Assembly (NCBI GenBank): GCA_031082125.1
Contig: JAVHLM010000013.1
Span: 110,241-174,240, forward strand
Direction: 5' to 3'
Length of the DNA stretch: 64,000 bases
Source of the DNA: Candidatus Eremiobacterota bacterium
GTDB lineage: Bacteria > Vulcanimicrobiota > CADAWZ01 > Ess09-12
Made by a program: the position numbers and the translations under genes. The notes under the pieces were generated by a model that saw only the letters and a program-made list of their open reading frames with translations, was not told the origin of the DNA and did no database searches. Below, piece by piece: positions 1-10,029 of this stretch. How positions within the stretch are numbered: the first letter of the stretch is position 1; each line of letters starts with the position of its first letter.

Positions 1-598
1 GGCCGCGGGGATCCCTTCTCTTCAGGAAGCTCTGGACATAGGAGCTCCTGCCCTGGCGGGTGATGGCGATTCCCTTTATATCGTCAAGTTCCACGCTGGG
101 CACATTGACGTTCAGCAGGGTCCGCGGGGGAAGCCCGTAAGACAGGACGAGGGGCACGAGCCTTAAGGCTATGACAGCTGCAGTATCATAGCGCGGATCC
201 TGGAATTCGCCCACCGATACGGCCATAGAGGGAATTCCCCTGAGGGCGCCCTCCATTGCCGATGAGACCGTACCGGAGTATGTGATGTCATCACCGATGT
301 TGGGACCCCTGTTGATGCCCGTGATGATGATGTCGGGCCGCTTTTTTTTCATGAGGTGAGTGAGGCCGAGGAGGATGCAGTCCGTGGGCGTGCCTGTCGA
401 TGAGTATATCTGGCAATGTTTCTCCCTTACGACCCGGTGCATCCTGAGAGGGTGGAAAAAAGTGATCCCATGGCCTATGGCGCTTCTCTCCTGGTGGGGA
501 GCGACGGCGATGACATTGCCAAGCCTCTTTGCTTCATCAATAAGTGCGATGAGTCCCGGGGCGTTTATCCCGTCATCATTGGTAATAAGTATATCCAT
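1..598 (-). CDS. surE: 5'/3'-nucleotidase SurE (3' end outside window)
   Basis: SurE is a metal-dependent nucleoside 5'/3'-monophosphate phosphatase. Translating the minus strand from the ATG at 598 gives the family N-terminus, MDILITNDDGINAPGL, whose adjacent aspartates bind the metal. It is followed by APHQERSAIGHGIT, a TPTDCILLGL segment and the ITGINRGPNIGDDITYSGTVSSA block, in the family order. About 199 residues are present and the frame is still open at base 1, so the last part of the usual roughly 250 residues is outside the window. The SD-like AGGTGAAGG lies almost against the start codon. The identification is secure; only the 3' end is missing. Confidence 0.95.
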   Translation of the reverse strand, partial: MDILITNDDGINAPGLIALIDEAKRLGNVIAVAPHQERSAIGHGITFFHPLRMHRVVREKHCQIYSSTGTPTDCILLGLTHLMKKKRPDIIITGINRGPNIGDDITYSGTVSSAMEGALRGIPSMAVSVGEFQDPRYDTAAVIALRLVPLVLSYGLPPRTLLNVNVPSVELDDIKGIAITRQGRSSYVQSFLKRRDPRG

Positions 599-645
599 CC
601 TTCACCTGACACGTCCTCAGAGGCACAGTGAATTCAGGGCGTCTG

Positions 646-882
646 TCAGCCGCGGTTCTGCTTGGGGCAGTAAGTGCCGCGCTTCCCCTTTTCAAGAAGC
701 TGCTCCGCTTCGTGAATGAGCTCCTTTACCTTTTCGCTCCTGGGATCACTGTCGGGATCGAGGGAGTGGCAGTAGGAGATAAGCGCGAATATGCTTATCG
801 AGAGCAGGATACCTATCCCCATCGCCCCGAGGAACCAGCACATCTTCTTCTCGCTGTTGTCGTTCAATGTCCATACCCCCAT
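646..882 (-). CDS. small single-span membrane protein
   Basis: An ORF of 78 codons lies just upstream of surE on the same strand and diverges from the TPR-kinase gene. After a short polar N-terminus it has one hydrophobic segment (about residues 14-37, starting MCWFLGAMGIGILLSISIF). A charged, probably helical tail rich in Glu and Lys follows. I recognise no family. The start is uncertain: the ATG at 882 has a weak SD, while an in-frame TTG at residue 6 follows a run of G's and an ATG at residue 14 sits directly before the membrane segment. The hydrophobic/charged layout and the conserved orientation with surE argue that it is real, but it could be spurious. Confidence 0.5.
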   Translation of the reverse strand: MGVWTLNDNSEKKMCWFLGAMGIGILLSISIFALISYCHSLDPDSDPRSEKVKELIHEAEQLLEKGKRGTYCPKQNRG

Positions 883-964
883 CTGTGATGTCTCTCACAT
901 GTTCTCGCAAGGCGAGGAAAAACCTTCTCCCGTGAGAGGCTCCCGGGGGAATTTCTTTGAAATA

Positions 965-993
965 TTTACCTTGCTACGCCTTCGTGATATAAT
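965..993 (+). promoter_or_regulatory. sigma70-like promoter of the TPR-kinase gene
   Basis: TTTACC at 965-970 and a perfect TATAAT at 988-993 are separated by 17 bases. Transcription would begin near 1000, giving a very short leader that still contains the GGAG SD at 1004-1007. The -10 box overlaps the in-frame ATG at 992, so that ATG cannot be the start if this promoter is used. This supports the ATG at 1016. Confidence 0.6.
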
Positions 994-1015
994 GAAATTT
1001 AATGGAGCATGCCCT

Positions 1016-4000
1016 ATGGACAGCAAAGTGATGAAAATTCACAAGATACTCAGGGTGCTGAGCGGATCGTTCACCCCCATGGAATTGAGCATCCAGCATG
1101 ACTATGGCGCTGAGACCATGGCATGGAAGTCCCTCACCCACCTCTTTGGTGTGCGCTTTAAAAAGGGGGAGACCGTGCCTTCCCTCCTTTTTTTCGTGAA
1201 GGGGAAAGATCCGCTCTACTGCATAGAGGCGAATTCTTTCAATTACAGGGCTTTTTTGAAGGATGATTTCTCGACCCGCAGGGAAGCGAACTTCCTCAGC
1301 CTTGTGAAATTCTTCAATTATCATGCCGACGAAGCTTACGTGGACTGGCCCCTCAGGGATTGCATGAAAGGCGGCCTCAACCTGCTCCCCCTTTTTTCCG
1401 ATCAGAAGAAATTGACGGAATACTGTTATTCGTCCAGGGAAAAGGTGCTGGAGAAGAAGCCCGAAAAGGCTGAGGCCCCTAGAGAGGACAGCCTGATCGC
1501 GGTCTTCAGGAGAAAGCTGGACATCTTCGCCACCCGCAGGAAGGAAGCCATGAAGTTCTTCTCCAGGGGGCAGGCCCTCCTGGCAAAGATGAGAAAGAGC
1601 GAAGAGGAACAGGAGCTTAAGGGTGATGAGCACCTCTCGGTGATGCTGAAGGCAGCCGATGAATTCGAGCGCTCCCTCCAGGTTGACCCCTTCACGCTCC
1701 ATTCCTGCATAGCCCTCGGCGAGATATACCAGGACCTCGAGGAATATGAGAAGGCCCTGGAAAACTTTCTCAGTGCCGTTGAGATGAATCCCGATTTCGA
1801 CGGTCAGAAGGAGGTGGCATACCTTGTCTACTCGATGGGGATCGCCTCCATATACAGGGCCATGGGAAACAAGGAGGGCGAGCGCTGGGCACTTTCCGAA
1901 TATCTCGGTTATTTCCCCAGAGGAAAGGATGCGGCGGCAATTGCCGAGTTTTTCTCCCAGTGCGACTCCGTGAAGAGCGACTGGTACCAGTTCTACAGCC
2001 ATGGAATCGATCTCATCCACAAGAAGCAGTATCAGCAGGCCCTGGACATCCTCGGCACCTCCATCTCAATCTATCCTGTATTCAGGTGGTGCCATCACTG
2101 GAAAGCCCAGGCCCTCATCGAGCTGGGGAAGGTGAAGGAGGCCTTTGACTCATTTATAATCGCCAACAAGTATTATTATAATGTATTTACCGACATGGAT
2201 CTCGCAAAACTTTTCCAGGGCCAGGGAAAGCACGAGCAGGCACAGGAGTATCTGAGAAGGGTTGTGCAGATTGTCCCCCGCTTTGCTCTCCCCCATATGC
2301 AGCTCGGCAGGTTCCTTTACCACGTTGACAGGGATGAGACAGAAAGCTTTGAATCCCTGATGAAGGCCGTGGAAATCAACCCGAATGGTGATTTTGTCGC
2401 CGAAGCCGAGCAGATAGTGAGCCAGATAAGCGAAGCGCAGAAGGAAAGAAGGGAAAAAGTAATCACCTCCCGCAAGGAGTGGCATAAAGGCGACATCATT
2501 GAGAAAAATTACGAGGTTCTTGAAAGTCACAAGGGGGGAATGGGCATTGTCTATATCGTGAAGGATCTCTCAAGCGGGCAGGTATATGCCCTCAAGAGCT
2601 TCCAGGAGCAGTTTCTCTGGAATGAGAGGATCCTCAAGATGTTTATCAAGGAGGCCGAAATCTGGGTCAAGCTGGGAAGCCACAGGAACATAGTGCAGGC
2701 CCGGACTTTCAAGAACCTTGACGGGAAGCCCTACATTTTCCTTGAATACATCGACGGCACAGATCTGGAGCACATGCTCTACGAGGGTGTATTCGACGTG
2801 CAGATGGCCATGGAATATGCCCTGCAGTTCTGCGAGGGGATGAATTACGCCTCCAAGAAACTGGGGATAGTGCACCAGGACATCAAGCCCTCCAACTGCC
2901 TCATCACCAATGAGGGAGTGCTCAAGATAACAGATTTCGGCCTGGTGAAGGTTTTCTCTGAGGACGCCGGGGAGAAAATAGAGAGGATAAGGTCAAAGAA
3001 GAACGATGATGACCCTATCTCCAGCGGCGGAGCCGTGGGGACATTTCCTTACATGTCACCCGAGCAGTTTTCAAGAGCCACGGGGGTGAGCACCTCGTCA
3101 GACATATACTCCTTCGGCGCCATGTTCTTCGAAATGCTCCTTGGCACCCCTCCATTCGGCGATGAAAGCATTGAGGAGTGCATCCATGGCCACCTCAATA
3201 AGGCTCCCGCCGATCCCTGCAGAGTCCGCAACGATATCCCCCATGAAGTCTGTGAGATCATCCTGAGATGCCTGAAAAAACACCCCCATGAGCGCTTCGG
3301 CGATTTCGAGGAGCTGATTCTGGCCCTGAACGTGGCATACGAGAATATCTTCGGGATAAGTTACAGCTTCAGCGGAGCCGCCGGAGAGACCACCATCGAT
3401 GAGCTTATCCACCGCGGCGAATCGCTTATGACCCTCATGCGCTACAAGGAGGCCCTGGAGATCTTTGACGAAGGCCTGGAGCTTGAGCCTGAGATGGCAA
3501 AGCTCATCGTGGCAAAGGCGGAATGCCTTTACAGGGTGGGCCAGACAGAGGAGGCAATGAAGTATTTTGATATTGCCGTGGCAAAAGAGCCCGAAAATGC
3601 AGATATATGGCATAACCGAGGGAATCTGTATGCCTCTATGAAGAATTACAGGGAAGCCCTTTACTGCTATGACAAGGCGCTGGCCATTGACTCCGAAAGA
3701 GCCGAGGTATGGTCAATGAAGGGCGTCCTCTACGATCTTCAGGGCTACAGGAAGGAGGCTCTCAGGTGCTATGACCGCGCCCTCAAGAGCAATCCGAGGC
3801 TTTCCGAGGCCTGGAACAACAAGGGAAACCTCCTTAACAAGATGGACAAGATACAGGAGGCTATCGAGTGCTACACCAAGGCCATTGAGATAAATCCGCG
3901 TTACCTGATGGCATGGTTCAACAAGGGAGTGCTTCTGCAGAAGATAAATTCCCACAAGGATGCCATTGAATCCTTCGTGAGAGTCACCGAGATAGATTCC

Positions 4001-6712
4001 ACCTTTGTAAATGCCTGGGTGGGCTGCGGCGTCTCCTCATTCAAGCTCAACGATATCGAGAAGGCGCTTGAATACTACGATATGGCCATTGAACTGCAGC
4101 CCGGCAACCCGCAGTTCTGGATCTTCAAGGGAAACTGCCTCTATGAGATGGGCCGGCTGGAGAGTGCCACAAGCTGCATAGACAGGGCTCTCAGGCTGAA
4201 CCAGGCTGATATAAGGGCATGGATAAGCAAGGGAGTCATCATGGGAGAGCTCCATTATTTCGATCATGCCATCAAATCATATGAAAAGGCGCTGGAGCTC
4301 AATCCCCATAATGATTTTGTCATCAAGGCGCTGGAGAGGCTGAAGTCAAAGGAGAGCAGGGTCCAGCAGTTCCTGCTGGTCGCGGCGGGCTCCCCGGTAA
4401 TTGCAAGATTCCAGGATGAGGAGCTTGAAGTGTGCGAGGGTGACTGCGAAAATATCCTGCACCATCACGATTCGCTCCTTGAGATGTATCCTGACGATCC
4501 GATAGTGAAATACAGGAAGGCCCTCGTGCTGCTCCTCACGGGAAGGGACAGCGAGGCGCTGGAGCTTTTTGAGCATATCCAGGCATACTGCTCCGAAAAG
4601 CCTATCCCCAATCTCAAGGAGGAGCGCGTTAAGTATGCCCAGGTGCAGCATGAGAAGACTTCCAGGAAGGGCGGTATCCTTGAGCGCCTTACGGGCAAGG
4701 AGAAATTCACCCATACCCAGTGGTTCAGCGAAGGGATGAAATTTTATCAGAGCGGGGACCACGTGCAGGCGGTAAAGAGCTTTGAAAACTGCCTGCGCAC
4801 CCATCCTGAGGTCATAGATGCCTGGAAATTTGCCGCCCTCTCCCTTATCGAGCTGGGATATTCCGATGAGGCTCTGGATACCGTGGCCAAAGGAATAGCA
4901 AGGGCGCCTCTCTCTCCAGAGCTCTGGGCAGTCAAGGGAGCCATTCATGAGAGGTCCCACAGGATATCTGATGCCATAGAAGCTTATGACATTGCCCTTC
5001 TCATTTTTCCAGGCTACTTTGAGGGATGGCTCAAGGCCATACTCTGCCTGGAAGGGGTCACTCACTACAGCCTGGCCAAGGAATACGCGGTAAAGGCCCT
5101 CAGGTACGCCGAGGCCCGCCATGACAGGAAGGGCCCCCGCGATCCCCTCCTTTATCAGACGATAAGCAAGTTTTCATCGGTCCTGGAGAGGTACGAGATC
5201 TCGAAGAAATACCAGGATGTCGTCTTCTCCGGGGGCCAGGATGATTACCATCTGTGGATACTTCGCGGTGATGCCCATTTCCGCCTTGGTGAGTTCCCTG
5301 AGGCGGTGAAATTTCTCAGGCGCGTCATCGAGAGTTATCCCGAAAACAAGGGGGCGCTCCTGCGCCTTGCCCTCTGCTACCGCGAGACCGGTGAATATGA
5401 CGATGCCCTTGCCACCCTGCAGAGACTCATTGAACAGGCCCCCTCTTTTGAGTACGGCCTCTTTTACATGGCCATCATGCTGGGGGAGCTGAACGAGAAG
5501 GAGGAGGGGAACAGGTTCCTGAATGAGGCAATTGAGAAGGCGCCTCATCTTCCCCTGCTCTGGGAGGCACGGGGAATCTTCCTGTTCCTCCAGGGCAAGG
5601 AAAAAGAAGCCCTCTGGTGCTTTGACAAGAGCCTTGAGCTGAATCACTGGGACGTGACCATATGGCTTAACAAGGGCATCGTTCTCAACAAGGCGTGCAA
5701 GCCCTCAGATGCCGTCTACTGCTTTGACAGGATATTGAAAATTGACAGGGAGAACTTCCGCTCCCTCTTTTTCAAGAGCCTTTCCCTGCTGATGATGAAG
5801 GAATGGACTGCAGCCATTGAATGCTGCAACAAGGTCCTGGAGATTAATCCCCGGGTCGTTGACCCATGGATTTTCAAGAGCGTCGCCCTTTACAGGACCG
5901 ACAAGTTCCAGGAGGCCCTCCATTCTCTTGACAGGGCCCTTGAAATAGATCCTGAAAGGGCGGAGATATGGAACAACAGGGGTGTGCTCCAGAGAAAGAT
6001 GGAAAAGCTCGAGGACGCCATCAAATGCTACAACAAAGCCATTGATATTGATTACAAGTGTGTTCTTGCCTGGTATAACAAGGGCTGCTGGCTTTCAGAG
6101 ATAAACAGGCTCGAGGAAGCCATTGAATGCTATGACTCCGCTCTGGAGGCAGAAGCACGCCACGCCCTCTCGTGGAGGGAGAAGGGTCACTGCCATTTCG
6201 AGCTGAAAAGATACCAGGAGGCCCTTCGATGCTATGAGATGTGCCTCAAGCTTGACCCGGCCTCTGCAGAATGCTGGAACAGCAAGGGGCTCACGGTGTT
6301 CCAGGGGGGGCGCCTGGAGGAGAGTCTCTTCTGCTTTGAGAAGTCAATCGAGCGTGACGGGCAGAATGCCGATGTGCTCAACAACAGAGGGGTGGTGCTT
6401 GGGCTTCTTAACAGGCGCAAGGAAGCCCTGGAGGTCTTCTCACGCGTCTTCGCCATTGATGATGAGCATCAGGGCGCCCTCTACAACAGGATCCTTATCC
6501 TGGCCAAGCAGAATTTTTCTGAGGAAGCTGAAAACGAATACAGGCGCCTCAGGGAGATACATCCGGATTTCGTACGCCCTCTCCCGGGGCTTGAATCCAA
6601 TGACTTCATCATATCGTCTCTGAAGCGCTCATCGGCATCCCACATTCTGATAGAGTACAAGCTTGATTACAAGCTCTATATCAGAAAGCCCCCTCATTTC
6701 TTCCTTGTCTGA
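1016..6712 (+). CDS. TPR protein with an internal serine/threonine protein kinase domain
   Basis: The product has 1,898 residues. I chose the ATG at 1016 because GGAG lies 8 bases upstream and the promoter -10 box excludes earlier starts. An N-terminal domain of about 200 residues is followed by several TPRs. A eukaryotic-like kinase domain lies at about 490-775: a glycine-rich loop (GGMGIVY), Lys527 in ALKSF, catalytic loop HQDIKPSN at 620-627 (HQD instead of HRD), DFG at 640-642, then GTFPYMSPEQ and DIYSFG. A second array of TPRs with typical W-x-N-K-G and A-x-x-x-Y/F-A-L-x-I-x-P patterns fills about 790-1880, interrupted near 1110-1230. Placing the kinase between two TPR arrays suggests a cytoplasmic signalling scaffold. 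No transmembrane segment is evident. The 3' end overlaps the convergent permease gene by 32 bases. Confidence 0.93.
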   Translation: MDSKVMKIHKILRVLSGSFTPMELSIQHDYGAETMAWKSLTHLFGVRFKKGETVPSLLFFVKGKDPLYCIEANSFNYRAFLKDDFSTRREANFLSLVKFFNYHADEAYVDWPLRDCMKGGLNLLPLFSDQKKLTEYCYSSREKVLEKKPEKAEAPREDSLIAVFRRKLDIFATRRKEAMKFFSRGQALLAKMRKSEEEQELKGDEHLSVMLKAADEFERSLQVDPFTLHSCIALGEIYQDLEEYEKALENFLSAVEMNPDFDGQKEVAYLVYSMGIASIYRAMGNKEGERWALSEYLGYFPRGKDAAAIAEFFSQCDSVKSDWYQFYSHGIDLIHKKQYQQALDILGTSISIYPVFRWCHHWKAQALIELGKVKEAFDSFIIANKYYYNVFTDMDLAKLFQGQGKHEQAQEYLRRVVQIVPRFALPHMQLGRFLYHVDRDETESFESLMKAVEINPNGDFVAEAEQIVSQISEAQKERREKVITSRKEWHKGDIIEKNYEVLESHKGGMGIVYIVKDLSSGQVYALKSFQEQFLWNERILKMFIKEAEIWVKLGSHRNIVQARTFKNLDGKPYIFLEYIDGTDLEHMLYEGVFDVQMAMEYALQFCEGMNYASKKLGIVHQDIKPSNCLITNEGVLKITDFGLVKVFSEDAGEKIERIRSKKNDDDPISSGGAVGTFPYMSPEQFSRATGVSTSSDIYSFGAMFFEMLLGTPPFGDESIEECIHGHLNKAPADPCRVRNDIPHEVCEIILRCLKKHPHERFGDFEELILALNVAYENIFGISYSFSGAAGETTIDELIHRGESLMTLMRYKEALEIFDEGLELEPEMAKLIVAKAECLYRVGQTEEAMKYFDIAVAKEPENADIWHNRGNLYASMKNYREALYCYDKALAIDSERAEVWSMKGVLYDLQGYRKEALRCYDRALKSNPRLSEAWNNKGNLLNKMDKIQEAIECYTKAIEINPRYLMAWFNKGVLLQKINSHKDAIESFVRVTEIDSTFVNAWVGCGVSSFKLNDIEKALEYYDMAIELQPGNPQFWIFKGNCLYEMGRLESATSCIDRALRLNQADIRAWISKGVIMGELHYFDHAIKSYEKALELNPHNDFVIKALERLKSKESRVQQFLLVAAGSPVIARFQDEELEVCEGDCENILHHHDSLLEMYPDDPIVKYRKALVLLLTGRDSEALELFEHIQAYCSEKPIPNLKEERVKYAQVQHEKTSRKGGILERLTGKEKFTHTQWFSEGMKFYQSGDHVQAVKSFENCLRTHPEVIDAWKFAALSLIELGYSDEALDTVAKGIARAPLSPELWAVKGAIHERSHRISDAIEAYDIALLIFPGYFEGWLKAILCLEGVTHYSLAKEYAVKALRYAEARHDRKGPRDPLLYQTISKFSSVLERYEISKKYQDVVFSGGQDDYHLWILRGDAHFRLGEFPEAVKFLRRVIESYPENKGALLRLALCYRETGEYDDALATLQRLIEQAPSFEYGLFYMAIMLGELNEKEEGNRFLNEAIEKAPHLPLLWEARGIFLFLQGKEKEALWCFDKSLELNHWDVTIWLNKGIVLNKACKPSDAVYCFDRILKIDRENFRSLFFKSLSLLMMKEWTAAIECCNKVLEINPRVVDPWIFKSVALYRTDKFQEALHSLDRALEIDPERAEIWNNRGVLQRKMEKLEDAIKCYNKAIDIDYKCVLAWYNKGCWLSEINRLEEAIECYDSALEAEARHALSWREKGHCHFELKRYQEALRCYEMCLKLDPASAECWNSKGLTVFQGGRLEESLFCFEKSIERDGQNADVLNNRGVVLGLLNRRKEALEVFSRVFAIDDEHQGALYNRILILAKQNFSEEAENEYRRLREIHPDFVRPLPGLESNDFIISSLKRSSASHILIEYKLDYKLYIRKPPHFFLV

Positions 6713-8885
6713 CTCCCAGTCCCGCCTCTGCGAGGAAGCCTTCAGGTGTCTTTGAGGGCAGGGGACAGGCCCTGAGCACCTCTTTTTGGGAGGGATCGGC
6801 CAAGCTGCCGATGCCCTGCGCTGCGAAGAGGTAAGTGATCAGGCCCAGGAAGAGGAGGCATACCGCAAGAGCAAGGAGGGGAACAGTGGGGATGTTGAGA
6901 GAGCTGAAGGCGGGATTGTTGAGAAGCGACGGCATGAAGGTGAAGGGAGCCGTAAGGGGCGAGACTGCCCATACGGCGAAGAGAGTGAAGAAGCAAATGC
7001 CGAATGCCGTCAATATCTTGGGAAGATTAGTGTTCTTCTTCGCAAGCAAAAGGGTGACCATGATAAAGAGCAACAGCGCAGGAGTGAGAAGTACCGAGAT
7101 CGCCATGAAAAGCGGCGCTATGAGGGGAACTATGAAAAACGCCAGGAAGATGTACTTGAGGCCCTTGCTGTGAGCCTCATTGCTTGTGGCTGAAGTCGCC
7201 GAGGCCCGGAAGCCGAGCACCGCCGACGCGATAAGGAGCAGAACCGAATAGAGGTAAAAGCTCACGACCTCCATGAAATGAAGGTTCCCCGTCACCACGA
7301 AGAAAAGGAGCACAGGGAACACGACAGTCATCTGGATAAGGGGGAGAATGAGAGCTCCCAGAATCTTGCCGGTGAAAAGCCGGATCGGCGTCATTCCAGA
7401 GAGGGCCAGGTCGTCCCACACACGGCGCTCCTTTTCGCCCGTAACCGATGAGACGGTGAAGCAGCAGCCCCTTATGGAGATATAGAGGAGGAAGAGCCAG
7501 ATTGCCCCGATGAGCCCGCACCTTATGGTTTCCTGGTTTACTGCGAGATACTCGTCGCGGGAAAGTGAGGCTGTCCGAGTATTGGAAGGTTTTTCAGTGA
7601 GCATGGCGCTCCCGGTGCCTGCCACCGGAGAAGAGCCGTAGTGCTGCGCATGGGTCCGGTAAGCCACAGGCTCCTCTTTCACAAGCTTTTTGGGAAGAGG
7701 GATACCTGCGGACTTGTACATGGTCCACCGGAGACACCCGATAAGGGTATGCCTGCTGAGGGTGAACACCGTTCCCTGGTATGTTCTGATGACAGGCTTT
7801 ATTGAGAGCTGAGATGAGTTCCCCGGGTCTGATGATGCCGGGGCGCTCACCACGAATGAAGTGTTCCGCGGCTGAGCCCTGGGATTCTCGAAATTGCAGA
7901 GGGCCCATGAGCGGGCATAAAGATAGGGCGCCAGGAAGAGCACGATGAAGACCAGATAACCGGGAAGCCTTCCGGCGCCGTGGCGGATCTGGTAGGATAT
8001 CTCCCGGAGAAATGCGGGGTTCCTCAAGTATTGGACGGCACCCGGAAAGGCGTCATAGAACCATTTCGGCCCCCAGCCCTTCAGGAAGACATCGGTCGCC
8101 TTTCTCCTCAGGTAGACCCATGAAGGCCCGCCCTGCTCGTAAACGGTCACGGAGAAGTGCCATATCATGCAGAGGAAAAGGGGAACAAGCAGGAAGAATG
8201 ACCAGGGAAGGATCATCCAGGCACCGTTCATCGCCTGGGGAAGGACAAGGGCATAGAGGGCCACGAGGGGGCTCACGGAGCTGAAGACAGGGGGCATGGA
8301 GCCTGTCACAAAGACTGCCGAGAGCACAAGGTCCAGGAGGGGAGTCCCCAGAACCCAGAGAAGCTTCAGTATCCACCCCAGCACAATGGCCTGGGAGCTG
8401 CTCCGCGAGAGGGAGGAGATCAGGAACCCCCCAAGCAGGGAGACGCATCCCGAGAGAAAGGCGATGAGCAGTACTGCCATGGCTCCGGAGAAACCGTATT
8501 CCGACGTGAGGCCCAGCAGCAGTATCGTGGGAGAGACGGCAAGGAGCAGGCGGCAGAGCGCCATGAACTCCGGCAGCAGCTTCCCGGAGATTACCGCGCC
8601 AGGATCCAGGCAGGTGAGCCTCAGGCTGTCGATGGTCTTCTTTTCTCGCTCGCCGCTCATTGAGGTAAGGGCTGTCGAGCCTATCAGGAGCACAGAGAGC
8701 AGAATAAGCGCCGCCGAGGCCACGGTAAAAACCGTGCAGCTGCAGAGCTGCATGAGTCTCAGTGCCAGGGCGGGGACGGCGAAGCAGCACGCGATACGCA
8801 GGATTGAGAGGCCTGACAGCCATGCGAGCCTGGGCTGTGCGAGCTTTTCCGAGGTCAGGTAAACAGGATTTTCCTTATAGGCCAT
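6681..8885 (-). CDS. ABC-2 type transporter permease (fused two-part)
   Basis: This 734-residue membrane protein has two groups of about six hydrophobic segments separated by a large soluble region (about residues 330-450). It resembles two ABC-2 permease halves fused. Each half contains the motif typical of gliding or Nos-type ABC-2 permeases near its second segment: SGEREKKTIDSL in the first half and TGEKERRVWDDLALSGM in the second. The start ATG at 8885 follows GGAGG by 9 bases and overlaps the end of the upstream ATPase gene by 11 bases, so the two are translationally coupled and form one exporter. The substrate cannot be inferred. Confidence 0.88.
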   Translation of the reverse strand: MAYKENPVYLTSEKLAQPRLAWLSGLSILRIACCFAVPALALRLMQLCSCTVFTVASAALILLSVLLIGSTALTSMSGEREKKTIDSLRLTCLDPGAVISGKLLPEFMALCRLLLAVSPTILLLGLTSEYGFSGAMAVLLIAFLSGCVSLLGGFLISSLSRSSSQAIVLGWILKLLWVLGTPLLDLVLSAVFVTGSMPPVFSSVSPLVALYALVLPQAMNGAWMILPWSFFLLVPLFLCMIWHFSVTVYEQGGPSWVYLRRKATDVFLKGWGPKWFYDAFPGAVQYLRNPAFLREISYQIRHGAGRLPGYLVFIVLFLAPYLYARSWALCNFENPRAQPRNTSFVVSAPASSDPGNSSQLSIKPVIRTYQGTVFTLSRHTLIGCLRWTMYKSAGIPLPKKLVKEEPVAYRTHAQHYGSSPVAGTGSAMLTEKPSNTRTASLSRDEYLAVNQETIRCGLIGAIWLFLLYISIRGCCFTVSSVTGEKERRVWDDLALSGMTPIRLFTGKILGALILPLIQMTVVFPVLLFFVVTGNLHFMEVVSFYLYSVLLLIASAVLGFRASATSATSNEAHSKGLKYIFLAFFIVPLIAPLFMAISVLLTPALLLFIMVTLLLAKKNTNLPKILTAFGICFFTLFAVWAVSPLTAPFTFMPSLLNNPAFSSLNIPTVPLLALAVCLLFLGLITYLFAAQGIGSLADPSQKEVLRACPLPSKTPEGFLAEAGLGVRQGRNEGAF

Positions 8886-9912
8886 GATTTTTATCCTCCC
8901 ATCCTCCGTATGCCTTGGTGATGTTGAGATAGGCTGTCTGCAGAGTCGGATGCTCCTCGTAGAAAGAGCTTATGGGGAAGCCTTCGTTTACAAGGCTCCT
9001 GAGAAGGTTCACCGGCGTGTCCCCCCTGTCATCCCTGAGGTGAAAGAGTATGGTTTCGCCGTCCCACCTTATGTCCTCGACAGCCCCGTTTTTCCTGAGC
9101 TTCTCGAAGAGCTGATCCTTGCTCGAGGTGGCGGAGAGGCGTATCCGCCTGCTGCCCCGCTCGTCAATCATTCTCCTGGTGCTTTCCGAGCAGATGAGGC
9201 AGCCTTTCTTGATGACGCCGATGGTGTCGCTTATGTCGGCCAGGTCATCAAGGACATGGGATGAGATGATTATCGTCACCTCCCTCGAGGCGAGGCCCCT
9301 CAGGAGCTCCCTGAGCTCGAGGCGGGCGAGGGGGTCAAGGCCGCTCGCAGGCTCATCGAGGAGCAGGAGCTTCGGCTTGTGGATCAGGCACCTCCCCAGG
9401 CTCAGCCGCTGCTTCATTCCCCTGGAAAGGCTCTCAACGACGGCCTCCTGCATCTCGGTCATTCCCACAAGGTGCATGGTCTCATCTACTGCGTAAGGGC
9501 GAAGATTGTCGGGGATAAAATATGCTCTCGCAAAAAATTCAAAATACTCCCTCACCGTCATGTCTTCATAAACCCCCAGAAAGTCCGGCATAAAGCCGAT
9601 GATGGAGCGGATTTTCACTTTTTCTGAGAGGGGGTGGCCGCATATCGTCACCATCCCCGAATCGCAGGGGATCAGGGTGGCAAGAATTCTCAGGAGCGTT
9701 GTCTTGCCTGCCCCGTTGGGTCCCACGAGGCCGAGAATCTCCCCCCTTGAAAGCTCAAAGCTTATGTCGTTCAGGGCAATCACAAGGCCGTAGCGTTTGA
9801 CAAGGCCTCGCACGGAAACGGCAGGTCCGTCTCCCGGGGGGGGCTCACCATCGCTCTTCTCTCTGTGGTAAGGACGTTCATCCAGTTTTTTCATCATGGT
9901 ACTTCCTGACAT
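8875..9912 (-). CDS. ABC transporter ATP-binding protein
   Basis: This is the ATPase partner of the adjoining ABC-2 permease. Walker A GPNGAGKTT is at residues 64-72, the signature is LSRGMKQRL at 162-170 (a common variant in ABC-2 exporters), and Walker B LLLLDEP is at 182-188. The switch His lies in IIISSHVLDD. The C-terminal 100 residues form the regulatory extension common in CcmA/NatA-type ATPases. The start could be the ATG at 9912 (GAGG upstream) or the double ATG six and seven codons later, which follows AGGAAG. Function in export of an unknown substrate follows from family and operon. Confidence 0.92.
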   Translation of the reverse strand: MSGSTMMKKLDERPYHREKSDGEPPPGDGPAVSVRGLVKRYGLVIALNDISFELSRGEILGLVGPNGAGKTTLLRILATLIPCDSGMVTICGHPLSEKVKIRSIIGFMPDFLGVYEDMTVREYFEFFARAYFIPDNLRPYAVDETMHLVGMTEMQEAVVESLSRGMKQRLSLGRCLIHKPKLLLLDEPASGLDPLARLELRELLRGLASREVTIIISSHVLDDLADISDTIGVIKKGCLICSESTRRMIDERGSRRIRLSATSSKDQLFEKLRKNGAVEDIRWDGETILFHLRDDRGDTPVNLLRSLVNEGFPISSFYEEHPTLQTAYLNITKAYGGWEDKNHGL

Positions 9913-10029
9913 GCTATTCCCTCAGATTTGTTTTTTCTACGCTTCAGTCGCCGGCCGGGAAGAGTTATTTCTATTATAGCAGAAAAATTTTCTCCGTAAC
10001 AGACTCCCGCCTCCCCCCGCCCTGCAAGA

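Noticed and set aside
791..1015. Upstream extension of the TPR-kinase gene to the ATG at 791
   Set aside because: It would overlap the small antisense membrane-protein gene, has no TPR or other domain, and crosses a good promoter; GGAG precedes the ATG at 1016.
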